The notes below the pieces were generated by a model, which had not been told where the DNA came from, ran no database searches, and was given only the letters and a program-made list of their open reading frames with translations. A stretch of DNA of 64,000 nt from positions 1-64,000 of the forward strand of contig JBEKZV010000009.1 in the NCBI GenBank assembly GCA_049509515.1, read 5' to 3'. This document shows, piece by piece, positions 24,014 to 31,822 of the stretch (positions within the stretch are counted from its first letter, which is position 1; each line of letters starts with the position of its first letter). The stretch is from JBEKCP01 sp049509515 (lineage in GTDB: Bacteria > Planctomycetota > Planctomycetia > Pirellulales > Thermoguttaceae). Both the position numbers and the translations under genes were made by a program.

Positions 24014-26236
24014 ATGCCCACGATTCCCGAAGCACTCGCGCTTGCCGCCCGGCACCATCAGGCCGGGCGACTACAAGCTGCCGAGCAGATTTATCGGCAC
24101 ATTCTGGCCGCCGAGCCGAATCAAGCCGATGCACTGCACATGCTTGGAGTCATCGCCTACCAACTGCGCAAGCACGCGGTTGCCGTCCGGTACATCAGGC
24201 GGGCAATCGCCCTGAATGGGACCGAGGCTACGTTCCATAACAACCTGGGCATGGCTTTGAAAGACCAGGGGAAGCTGGACGAGGCCGTCGCTTGCCACCG
24301 CCGCGCACTGGAGCTGAACCCCGACTCCGCGGAGGCACACAACAACCTGGGCGCCGCTTTGCAGGGCCAGGGGAAGACGGAGGAGGCCGTCGCCTGCTAC
24401 CGCCGCGCACTGGAGCTGAACCCGGACTATGCCAAGGCACACAACAACCTGGGCGCGGCTTTGCAGGACCAGGGAAAGCCGGACGAGGCCGCCGCCTGCT
24501 GCCGCCGGGCACTGCAACTCAAACCGGACTATGCGGGGGCACACAACAACCTGGGCAATGCTCTCAAGGACCAGGGGAGGCTGGACGAAGCGGCCGCCTG
24601 TTACCGCCGGGCACTGCAACTGAAGCCGGACTCCGCCGAGGCACACAACAACCTGGGCGCTGCTTTGCAGGGCCAGGGGAACCTGGACGAGGCCATCGCC
24701 TGCTACCGCCGCGCACTGGAACTGAAACCGGACTATGCGAAGGCACACAACAACCTGGGCGCCGCTTTGCAGGGCCGGGAGAAGCCGGACGAGGCCGTCG
24801 CCTGCTGCCGCCGGGCACTGGAACTGAAACCGGACTACGCCGAGGCACACAACAACCTGGCCGCTGCTTTGCAGGGCCAGGGGAAGCTGGACGAGGCCGT
24901 CGCCTGCTGCCGCCGCGCACTGGAACTCAAACCGGACTATGCCGAGGCACACAACAGCCTGGGCAGCGCCTTGCTGCAGCAAGGAAGGCTGGAGGAGGCA
25001 GTGGCGTGCTACCGGCAGGTCCTGCATCTCGAATTGGGCGGCATTCCCGGCGGTCAGGCACGTCTCCACGAATCAGCGGCATGCGATCAACCCGTGGTAC
25101 GGACCCCGCCGCGGCCCGCTGAAGCGTGCAACACTCTCGGCAAGGCGTTTGGCCAGCTCGCAACCATTCTCCGCGGTCGGTTGCCGGAGGAGGACTTGCT
25201 CGCGATGCGGCAGTTGTTGCCGGAAGCGCATCTCCGCGACGACGGTCGCGCCGCCCTTCAATTCGGTCTGGCTCAAGTGCTCGATGCGCGGGGCGACTAC
25301 AGCGAGGCCGCCGAACACCTCGGCGAAGTCAATGCGGCGCGCCGTGCCGGCCTGCAAAGGCGGAAGCGCGACTATGATCCCGGCGAGTACCGGTCTTTCA
25401 TCAGCGGCATGATCTCGACTTTCACGCCGGAGTTCTTCGCCCGGGCAAGCGGGTTCGGCTTGGAGACGGAACTGCCCGTCTTCATCTTCGGCTTGCCGCG
25501 GTCCGGCACCACGTTGGTGGAGCAGATGTTGGCCAGCCATTCCCTGGTGTTCGGGGCCGGCGAGTTGCGTTATTGCGACGAAACCTTTCGTTTGCTGCCC
25601 AAGGCCGTGCATCGCAACGATCCGCCTTTCGACTGCCTCGCCGGCCTTGACCGGGAAACCGCCCGCCGGCTCGCCCGGCAGCACGTGGGCCGGCTGCGGG
25701 CCCTCGACGAGCGGGCCCTGCGCATCGTGGACAAGATGCCCGACAACTACGCGTACCTTGGTCTTATCAGCGCGCTCTTTCCCCGCGCGCGGCTCATCCA
25801 TTGCCGCCGGGAGCTGCGTGACGTAGCCTTGTCCTGCTGGATGACGAACTTCCATGCGGTCCCCTGGGCCTACGACCCGGACCACATCGTCGCCCGCTTC
25901 GAACAGTATTCGCGCGTGATGGAACACTGGCGGAACGCGCTGCCCTCGCCGTGCCTCGCGGTCGATTACGAGGAGACGGTGGAGGATACGGAAGCAGTCG
26001 CACGCCGCATCGTCGAGTGGTGCGGGCTTGAATGGGAACCGCGCTGCCTGAGGTTTTATGAAACGCGGCGGCCGGTGCGAACCGCCAGCGCAGCACAAGT
26101 TCGCCATCCCATTTACAAGAGCTCGGTGGGACGCTGGAAGAACTACGAGACGCCGCTGGGCGAGCTGTTTTCCAAGGTGCACCGCCTTGACGAGACGCGG
26201 CTCGAACGGCAACCAACAAGGCAGCGAAGAAACTGA
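24014..26236 (+). CDS. TPR-repeat sulfotransferase
   Basis: 740-residue protein with about ten tetratricopeptide repeats (about 10-350) followed by a sulfotransferase domain (about 485-715). The PAPS 5'-phosphosulfate loop is GLPRSGTTLVEQM near residue 493; the 3'-phosphate region is RLIHCRRELRDVALSCWMTNF, and YKSSVGRWKNYETPL is the usual C-terminal block of tyrosylprotein-sulfotransferase-like proteins. TPR-sulfotransferase fusions are common in planctomycetes and are thought to act on protein or glycan targets (family knowledge; target unknown). The central repeats are nearly identical at DNA level, see the repeat entry. The ribosome site is weak (TAGGT). It lies 208 nt after the Nudix-cupin gene and is probably a separate unit. 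Confidence 0.9.
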   Translation: MPTIPEALALAARHHQAGRLQAAEQIYRHILAAEPNQADALHMLGVIAYQLRKHAVAVRYIRRAIALNGTEATFHNNLGMALKDQGKLDEAVACHRRALELNPDSAEAHNNLGAALQGQGKTEEAVACYRRALELNPDYAKAHNNLGAALQDQGKPDEAAACCRRALQLKPDYAGAHNNLGNALKDQGRLDEAAACYRRALQLKPDSAEAHNNLGAALQGQGNLDEAIACYRRALELKPDYAKAHNNLGAALQGREKPDEAVACCRRALELKPDYAEAHNNLAAALQGQGKLDEAVACCRRALELKPDYAEAHNSLGSALLQQGRLEEAVACYRQVLHLELGGIPGGQARLHESAACDQPVVRTPPRPAEACNTLGKAFGQLATILRGRLPEEDLLAMRQLLPEAHLRDDGRAALQFGLAQVLDARGDYSEAAEHLGEVNAARRAGLQRRKRDYDPGEYRSFISGMISTFTPEFFARASGFGLETELPVFIFGLPRSGTTLVEQMLASHSLVFGAGELRYCDETFRLLPKAVHRNDPPFDCLAGLDRETARRLARQHVGRLRALDERALRIVDKMPDNYAYLGLISALFPRARLIHCRRELRDVALSCWMTNFHAVPWAYDPDHIVARFEQYSRVMEHWRNALPSPCLAVDYEETVEDTEAVARRIVEWCGLEWEPRCLRFYETRRPVRTASAAQVRHPIYKSSVGRWKNYETPLGELFSKVHRLDETRLERQPTRQRRN
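24239..25054 (+). repeat. Eight tandem 102-bp repeats encoding TPR units
   Basis: The motif AACAACCTGGG or a close variant recurs exactly every 102 nt at 24239, 24341, 24443, 24545, 24647, 24749, 24851 and 24953, each unit encoding one 34-residue TPR. Neighbouring units are very similar even at silent positions, pointing to recent duplication or gene conversion. The period keeps the reading frame, so copy number can change without breaking the protein. Confidence 0.9.
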
Positions 26237-26353
26237 CAAGCCATGTGCCCTCGCGGACGGTTCATCCATCCGATCAAACCGGGCGTTGGTGCGGCTGAGG
26301 TAATTCGCAAGTTTCCGGTGCAGGGAGAATAACCCGCTCGGCCGGCCTGAAAA

Positions 26354-27013
26354 ATGCTCCCCCTCAGCATCTCCCCCGACCTGAAAGCGAAGGTGCCCGG
26401 CGTGGCCGTGGGCCGGATTACCGCCGCCGTCCGCAATTCCCGGCACGACGAGGCCCTCTGGCGGGAAATCGACGCCGCCATCGCCCGGTTTCGCGGCATG
26501 ACGATGGACGAGGCCCGCAAGTTCCCGGCGATCAAGGCCCTGCGGGACGCCTACCGGGCCTTGGGCAACGATCCGACCCGCTACCGGGGATCGAATGAAG
26601 CCCTCGTGCGGCGGATCACGCAGGGCAAGGACCTCTACCGGGTCAACACGGTGGTGGACGTCAACAACCTGATCTCCCTGGAAACCCTGCACTCGGCGGG
26701 CACCTTCGACTTCGACCGCGTTCAGCCGCCCGTCATCTTCCGCATCGGGCAGCCGGGCGAGAGCTACGCGGGTATTGGCCGGGGCGAAATCAAGATCGAA
26801 GGGCTGCCGGTGTTCGCCGACCGACTGGGCCCGTTCGGCAGCACCACCAGCGATTCTGAAAGGACGATGGTGCGGCCGGAAACGACCAGGGTGCTGATGG
26901 TCGTCATCTCATTCCTGGGCGGCGAAGGGCTGGAGGGGGCGGTGCAGCGGACGGCGAGGTTGCTGGAGCGGTATGCGGGTGCCGGGGGGATCGAGATGGG
27001 GGACGTGCTGTGA
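26354..27013 (+). CDS. Stand-alone B3/B4 domain protein
   Basis: A 219-residue protein made of the B3/B4 domain otherwise found in the beta subunit of phenylalanyl-tRNA synthetase. Typical features are KALRDAYRALGNDPTRYRGS near residue 65, the VNTVVDVNNLISLE block near 100, and a C-terminal TTRVLMVVISFLGGEGLEGA strand-helix. No other synthetase domain is present and its neighbours are unrelated. Free-standing B3/B4 proteins are proposed to bind or edit misacylated tRNA (family knowledge); the activity here is untested. The ATG has only a weak ribosome site. Confidence 0.85.
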   Translation: MLPLSISPDLKAKVPGVAVGRITAAVRNSRHDEALWREIDAAIARFRGMTMDEARKFPAIKALRDAYRALGNDPTRYRGSNEALVRRITQGKDLYRVNTVVDVNNLISLETLHSAGTFDFDRVQPPVIFRIGQPGESYAGIGRGEIKIEGLPVFADRLGPFGSTTSDSERTMVRPETTRVLMVVISFLGGEGLEGAVQRTARLLERYAGAGGIEMGDVL

Positions 27014-27150
27014 AATCCAAGGGGTCCAACGACCGCTCGCCAAGAAACGGATGATGTGAAAAGGTAGGCCACCGACCTTCGGCGGCTGTCCCCGGGGCCG
27101 AGCAAGGCGGCGAAAGTGCGGCGGGGAGCCAACCGGCGCCGGAAAAGGAA

Positions 27151-27173
27151 AAGGCCGCACGATAGGCGGCCTT
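27151..27173 (-). terminator. Probable rho-independent terminator of the zinc-ribbon gene
   Basis: AAGGCCGC (27151-27158) and GCGGCCTT (27166-27173) form a perfect 8-bp stem around a 7-nt loop. Read on the minus strand the stem is followed by TTCCTTTTCC, and it begins 24 nt after the stop at 27197. It may also serve the B3/B4 gene arriving from the other side. Confidence 0.65.
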
Positions 27174-27196
27174 CCCAATTCGGGCTTGCGCGCGGC

Positions 27197-27550
27197 TCAG
27201 ACCGGAATTCCGGCCGGTTCCGTGACCTCCATCGCTTCCAGCAGGTCCTTGAACTTCTTCAGGCCGCCGACTTCCTTGACGATGCCGAGCATCTCATGGA
27301 GACGACCGAACCCGCCGGTCGTTTTCACCATCTGCGACACCGCCCTGATCTGGTCGATCGTGACGGTATTGGCCGGTTTCGCCGGGGTCTCGGGAGCGGC
27401 CACAACTGCCGACGCCACTCTAGGAGCGGCGACTGCCTTCTGCTTGGGCTGGAATTTGTGGCTGCACTTGGGGCAGGTTTTCGTCCTGGGGCCTTTGATC
27501 CAGTTCTGGCACTTCGGGCACTGTTTCTGGCCAAGTCGTCTCTTCGCCAT
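27197..27550 (-). CDS. Small zinc-ribbon protein
   Basis: A basic 117-residue protein with two CPxC knuckles at the N-terminus (CPKCQNW about residue 10 and CPKCSHKF about 25), a UPF0547-like zinc ribbon. A proline/alanine linker (about 40-65) leads to a C-terminal helical segment (TIDQIRAVSQMVKTTGGFGRLHEML, then VKEVGGLKKFKDLLEAM). The open frame reaches 27712, but GGAGAAAG lies 5 nt before the ATG at 27550, which also gives the compact zinc-ribbon start MAKRRLGQ. No function is known; DNA or RNA binding is a fair guess. It diverges from the genes at 27917 onwards. Confidence 0.75.
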   Translation of the reverse strand: MAKRRLGQKQCPKCQNWIKGPRTKTCPKCSHKFQPKQKAVAAPRVASAVVAAPETPAKPANTVTIDQIRAVSQMVKTTGGFGRLHEMLGIVKEVGGLKKFKDLLEAMEVTEPAGIPV

Positions 27551-27765
27551 TTGTCTTTCTCCGCTCTTGGGACTGACTGAACAACCATAACCCTTATCGA
27601 CAGGGTAATCTGCAACGTAAAGGTAAAGATACGGCTCAATGCCGGGGATGCCGGATATTCCGCACGCAACGGGCAGGTGGTCTTGCTCTTGGCGCCTTTG
27701 CGGGGCTGACAAGAGTGGTTGAGTTGCCCGAGTTGAAGCCGTCCGAGGGCCTGGTCGACTCCTGA

Positions 27766-27912
27766 TTCATTGGGGACCGGGTAATCCAGACGGAAAACGA
27801 CTATAATCAAGACGTGTTCAACGGCGACCTCGGGCTGATCGAGTCGGTCAACCGGATCGAACAAGGCTGGAGGGCCGCCCGAAGAGACGATTACGATGAA
27901 AGCGAGGGGTGA
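27766..27912 (+). pseudogene. Remnant of a RecD2-like DNA helicase
   Basis: About 48 codons between two stops read GDRVIQTENDYNQDVFNGDLG followed by LIESVNRIEQG. This is the conserved strand from the C-terminal region of RecD2/TraA-type superfamily-1 helicases (GDkVmQ-x-NnY-x-x-VFNGD-x-G). An in-frame stop lies directly upstream (27763) and no start codon or other helicase motif is near, so it is a relic of a lost gene. It ends inside the ribosome-site region of the DUF1579-like gene. Confidence 0.7.
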
Positions 27913-27916
27913 AACG

Positions 27917-28441
27917 ATGAAACGGCCTGCACTCGCGGCGACACTGTTTGCCGTTTGCTGCGTAGGGCAACAGACCTCGGCTGCCGAACCGCCAAAGCCG
28001 CCTGAGCTGAAGGTGCTGGGGAAGTTTGTCGGCACCTGGGACTGCGAAGTGGTCATGAAACCCGCCGTGTGGACGCCCAAGGAGGTGCGGGAACAGACCG
28101 TGGAGGTCAACGAGCTGGTCATGGGCGGATGGTTCCTTCAAGGCAGCAGCAAGACTCGGGGCGGGCAGACCCGTGCGCTTCTCATGAACACGTATGATCC
28201 CGCCCGGAAGAAATACCGCATCTGGCGGTTCAGTCCCGGTGGCTCCTGCGAAGAATTGAGCGGACAATGGGACGAGGCGACTACCACCTTCGCCGTCACG
28301 ACCGACCTTGGCAGTGGAATCATCTCCAGGGCAGCCCTCCATCTGATCGACGAGGACCGTCGCGACTATCGTATCATTGCGAAGGACGGCGACGGCAAGG
28401 TGTACCTGGACATCCACGGGACCGTGAATCGCAGAAAGTAA
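27917..28441 (+). CDS. Secreted DUF1579-like protein
   Basis: A 174-residue exported protein. The start at 27917 is preceded by GAGGGG, and a signal peptide (ALAATLFAVCCVGQQTSA) follows; an ATG at 27896 is in frame but has no such site. The mature part opens with LKVLGKFVGTWDCEVVMKP and continues as a lipocalin-like beta-barrel (GGWFLQGSS, RIWRFSPGG, DYRIIAKDGDGKVYLD), the pattern of the DUF1579 family, whose function is unknown. The PLD-type gene starts 16 nt later, so the two are probably one operon. Confidence 0.78.
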   Translation: MKRPALAATLFAVCCVGQQTSAAEPPKPPELKVLGKFVGTWDCEVVMKPAVWTPKEVREQTVEVNELVMGGWFLQGSSKTRGGQTRALLMNTYDPARKKYRIWRFSPGGSCEELSGQWDEATTTFAVTTDLGSGIISRAALHLIDEDRRDYRIIAKDGDGKVYLDIHGTVNRRK

Positions 28442-28457
28442 TGTTTAGGAGCGTGAA

Positions 28458-29465
28458 ATGAGGACGAGCAAGCACCCCGTCTGGCCGATTGTCTTCCTGG
28501 CGACCCTGCTGTGCTCGCAAGCGGACGCCCGGCGAATCGAATCCTGGAGCTTCCAGCGGCTCAAAGACGCGGCTGATGCCGTCGTGGTCGGCACCGTTGC
28601 TTCCGAGGGGCCGTGGAATGAAAAGGTGGAAGATCGCTTGTTCGGGGAGGCCCTCGAAGGCCGGTTGACGACCTTCGATGTCGAGACGGCACTCAAGGGG
28701 CAAGTGGCGGACGAGCAAGTCCAGGTAATCCATTTTCGGGCGAAAGAGGGCAAGCTGTTCGCCGGCGGCCCGTTGCTCGCGTCCTTTCGCAAGACGGGGC
28801 GACGGCTGCAAATCGAATCGGTGGATGGGGTCAAGGAGAAGGCCCTCGTCATGGAAGGCACGCCCCGCTACCTGCTGTTCCTCAAGAAACGAAGCGACGG
28901 GAAGTACGAGCCGGTTTCAGGCCGGATCGACTCGGCATTGTCGGTACGCACGTTGTCGCAAATCGACCCGTTGCTCGAAACGCGCTCGGCGGCGAGCGCC
29001 GAACCGTCTCCGCTCCCGCCCACGGAAGTACTGTTCTCTCCCAAGGGCGGCTGTACCGCTGCGATCATCAGGGAGGTCAAGGCCGCCAAGGGCAGCGTGC
29101 TCGTCCACGCTTACTGGTTCACGTCGGCTTCCATCGCCAAGGCGCTGGTCGCGGCTCATAAGCGCGGCGTGAAGGTCGAGGTGATCCTGGATCGGAGCAG
29201 AACGGAGATGGACAACGAGCAGGCCGACTTCATCGTCCAAAATGACGTTCCCACCTTCATCGACGACAAGCACACCACCGCCCACAACAAGGTCATCGTC
29301 ATCGACGGCAACGTGGTCATCACGGGGAGCTTCAACTTCACGGATCAAGCCGAGAACGAGAACGCCGAGAACTTGCTGATTATCCGGGACAAGGGGATCG
29401 CCGGCAAATTCACCGCCAACTGGCAGGCCCACGTGAAGCACTCGGGACGCTACGAGAAGCGGTGA
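28458..29465 (+). CDS. Secreted phospholipase-D-family nuclease-like protein
   Basis: 335 residues with a signal peptide (WPIVFLATLLCSQADA). Residues ~25-160 form an unassigned beta-rich domain (DAADAVVVGTVASEGPWNE). Residues ~185-325 are a single PLD/Nuc domain: the HKD motif is H276-N-K278-VIVID283 followed by GSFNFTDQAENENAEN. Proteins with one HKD act as dimers; Nuc-type members cleave DNA, others cleave phosphodiesters in lipids (family knowledge). AGGAG lies 7 nt before the ATG. Paired with the DUF1579-like gene, both exported. A role in degrading environmental DNA is possible. Confidence 0.85.
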   Translation: MRTSKHPVWPIVFLATLLCSQADARRIESWSFQRLKDAADAVVVGTVASEGPWNEKVEDRLFGEALEGRLTTFDVETALKGQVADEQVQVIHFRAKEGKLFAGGPLLASFRKTGRRLQIESVDGVKEKALVMEGTPRYLLFLKKRSDGKYEPVSGRIDSALSVRTLSQIDPLLETRSAASAEPSPLPPTEVLFSPKGGCTAAIIREVKAAKGSVLVHAYWFTSASIAKALVAAHKRGVKVEVILDRSRTEMDNEQADFIVQNDVPTFIDDKHTTAHNKVIVIDGNVVITGSFNFTDQAENENAENLLIIRDKGIAGKFTANWQAHVKHSGRYEKR

Positions 29466-29519
29466 TTCCAACGGCGCGCGCAAGCAGCCGTGGCCCCATC
29501 GAGACCAAGGCTCGCCGGG

Positions 29520-30092
29520 CTAGCGGCCCACGGGCTTGACGCTCGTCGCCTTGGCGGGCACCAACTTCCTGCTGGGAACGCCGGGCACATCGACGCCGCG
29601 AGCCCGCAGTGCGTCGGCCATTGCGCTCTTGAAGTCGGGCGGGGCCGCAGCCAGCCCGGCCCGCAGCGCGGCGAGCGACTTGTCGCCGGGGATGCGCTGC
29701 AAACAGCACCGCGCGTCCTCGCGGAGCTCCCGGCTTGCGAGCAGTTTCGCCGCCGGGAGCACCGACTCGTCACCGCCGATCTCCGAGAGCATCCACAGCA
29801 CTTCGCGCATGAGCGGCGCGGGCCGGCCTTCGGCGAGCAGGCCGAGCAACTCGACGACCACGGCGTTCTTTTCGGCGTCGGCGCCGGGGCGGCCCGCGCT
29901 GCGGACGATCTTCCAGGTGGCGCGCTTTGCCGCGCGGCCCACCTCGAGCTCCGTGCCGGCGTCGCACGCCACGGCGGCCAGCGGCTTGACTGCCGGGGCG
30001 CCCGCTTCGCCCGCGGCGAGCCACGCGGCGCTCCGCACTTTGTCGTCCTTGTCTTTGATCTTCGCCAGCAGTTCTTCCACCGTCAGAGCCAT
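29520..30092 (-). CDS. HEAT-repeat protein
   Basis: A 190-residue alpha-solenoid protein of HEAT/PBS-lyase type repeats. Repeat units are seen as KDDKVRSAAWLAAGEAGAPAV, LMREVLWMLSEIGGDESVLP and SRELREDARCCLQRIPGDKSL. There is no signal peptide, so it is probably cytoplasmic. An ATG at 30128 is in frame, but GAGGAA precedes the ATG at 30092, which I prefer. It starts 32 nt after the Gfo/Idh stop on the same strand, suggesting one transcript; planctomycete oxidoreductases often have such a scaffold neighbour (recall). Confidence 0.8.
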   Translation of the reverse strand: MALTVEELLAKIKDKDDKVRSAAWLAAGEAGAPAVKPLAAVACDAGTELEVGRAAKRATWKIVRSAGRPGADAEKNAVVVELLGLLAEGRPAPLMREVLWMLSEIGGDESVLPAAKLLASRELREDARCCLQRIPGDKSLAALRAGLAAAPPDFKSAMADALRARGVDVPGVPSRKLVPAKATSVKPVGR

Positions 30093-30124
30093 ATGCGATT
30101 CCTCGCGTTGGACGTTCGTCTTGT

Positions 30125-31462
30125 TCACAGGCAGTACGGGTATCGCTGCGGGACGCTCATCATGCGCCGTGCCTCGTCATCGCCGACGATCTCCTGCTTG
30201 GCCTGGTCCCACTGCAGCTTGCGCCCGAGGATGAAGGACAGGTTGCCCAGGATGCACAGATTGGCCACGCCCACCGCGGCCTCGATGTTCATGATCGTCT
30301 TGGCGCCGGTGCGGATGCCGTTGAACCAATCCTCCTTGTGGCCGGGGCTGCGGTACACTTCCTTCGCGCCCGCGGGGGCCTTCCACTCGCGAGCCTTCTT
30401 CTCGGTGTTGGTGCCGCCGTCGCCGCCCCAGATCACCAGGTCGCCCTGGCCGCCGTGGTACACCGCGCCGTAGCCGTGCATCTTGCCGTTCTCCATGGGC
30501 ACCGGCTTGCCGGGCTGGTTCCAGGTGAGCACCCAGTCGGGATTCTTGAACGTGTAAATGACCTGCATGTCGACCGCGGTGTCCCACAATCCTTTCGTGG
30601 GCGCCGTGCCCGTGGCTGCAACGGTGACCGGGCCGGCGTCGTCGGCCTGCACGACGTACTTGGCCACGCTCATCACGTGGGCGCCGCGGTCGCGTATCTG
30701 CCCGCCGCCCGACTCGAGGAACCAGCGGAACACGCCGTGCAAGTACCGCGAGTTGTACGGGCGCCAGCGGAGCGGACCGAGCCACAGATCCCAATCCAAG
30801 TACGGCGGCGGCTCGCTGTCGGGATTGCCGCCGCCGTCGCCCGGGCTGGCATAGTGCCAGCAATCAACGCGGGTCACCTTGCCGATCATCCCGTTCGCCA
30901 CGTAGCGGCACGCGGCGTAGGCGTCGCCCGTCGACCGGCCCTGGGAGCCGACCTGGATCGCCACCTTGTTCTTCCTGCCCGCCGCGATCATGGCCTTGCC
31001 TTCCTCGATGGTGCAGCAGGCGGGCTTCTCCACGTACACGTGCTTGCCGCACTCGGCGGCGTGAACCGTCTGCACGCCGTGCCAATGGTCGGGCGTGGCG
31101 ATGATCACCGCGTCGATGTCTTTCCGCTCCAGCACATAGCGGTAGTCGCGATACACGTCGGCCTGCGGGCCGGCGACTTTCGACGCCCGCTCCAGGTGCT
31201 GGTCGTCGACGTCGCACAGGGCGGCGACGTTGCACTCGCCGCGCTTCATGCGGCCCACCATGTCGCCCAGATGCCCGCCGCCCATGCCGCCGATGCCGAT
31301 GTGGGCGAAGGTGAGCTTCGAGTTCGCGCCCGGCTTGCCCGCCGCCGCCAACACTCCCGAGGGGATCACCTGCGGGAAGCCGAGCACGGTGCCCGCCGCC
31401 GTCGCCGCGCCGACGGTCTTCAAGAAGCTCCGGCGAGGCATGTTGCCGCTCGATTTGTTCAT
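30125..31462 (-). CDS. Tat-exported Gfo/Idh/MocA oxidoreductase
   Basis: A 445-residue NAD(P)-dependent sugar oxidoreductase family member. The twin-arginine leader is MPRRSFLKTVGAATAAG and a Rossmann fold follows (AHIGIGGMGGGH, ALCDVDDQHLE, VIIATPDHWHGV). The catalytic-type motif is GKHVYVEKPACC, and RDRGAHVMSVAKYVV is the helix after the second strand pair. Family members oxidise sugars or sugar acids; the Tat signal implies export already folded with cofactor. The ATG at 31462 has AAGGGTGAG upstream; the frame opens to 31510 without better support. Followed by the HEAT gene. Confidence 0.9.
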   Translation of the reverse strand: MNKSSGNMPRRSFLKTVGAATAAGTVLGFPQVIPSGVLAAAGKPGANSKLTFAHIGIGGMGGGHLGDMVGRMKRGECNVAALCDVDDQHLERASKVAGPQADVYRDYRYVLERKDIDAVIIATPDHWHGVQTVHAAECGKHVYVEKPACCTIEEGKAMIAAGRKNKVAIQVGSQGRSTGDAYAACRYVANGMIGKVTRVDCWHYASPGDGGGNPDSEPPPYLDWDLWLGPLRWRPYNSRYLHGVFRWFLESGGGQIRDRGAHVMSVAKYVVQADDAGPVTVAATGTAPTKGLWDTAVDMQVIYTFKNPDWVLTWNQPGKPVPMENGKMHGYGAVYHGGQGDLVIWGGDGGTNTEKKAREWKAPAGAKEVYRSPGHKEDWFNGIRTGAKTIMNIEAAVGVANLCILGNLSFILGRKLQWDQAKQEIVGDDEARRMMSVPQRYPYCL

Positions 31463-31822
31463 CGTGCTCACCCTTGTGCTTCGGAGTGGATCTGCGCGGG
31501 CCGGCCGCACCGCCTGCCGCCGACATTCCGGCCATTACCTTAATCCCTGGAAAGACCGCGTGCAATGGCCGTCCCGGTCAATAATCCCGTACTTGTTTCC
31601 TGGCAAGGAATTACGGAGTTTGCTGCCCGGCGGCCTCCGCAGCAGAATCGCCCTGTTCCGTCAATCTCGGGGGCCTTCCCATGGGCATCATCCATTGGCT
31701 TGACTTCCCCGGGCCGCCGGTTCAGACTCATGGCAGCGCCGTTACGCTGAGCCCGCTGTGGACCGGGCCACAAACGGCCACGGCTATGGCAAGAGCCTGA
31801 CGATCCATAAGGAACCTGAGAC
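31463..31822. other. Divergent intergenic region
   Basis: 360 nt between two outward-reading genes (Gfo/Idh to the left, DUF4091-like to the right). No gene or strong hairpin is visible; short frames here lack ribosome sites. It must hold the two promoters. Confidence 0.6.

Noticed and set aside
24239..25054. Regular repeats considered as a CRISPR array
   Set aside because: Units are contiguous 102-nt coding repeats with no unique spacers and no cas genes nearby.
24292..25122. Repetitive plus-strand open frame with a GTQQPGR-like repeat
   Set aside because: It is the 102-bp TPR array read in the wrong frame; the TPR frame continues into a sulfotransferase.
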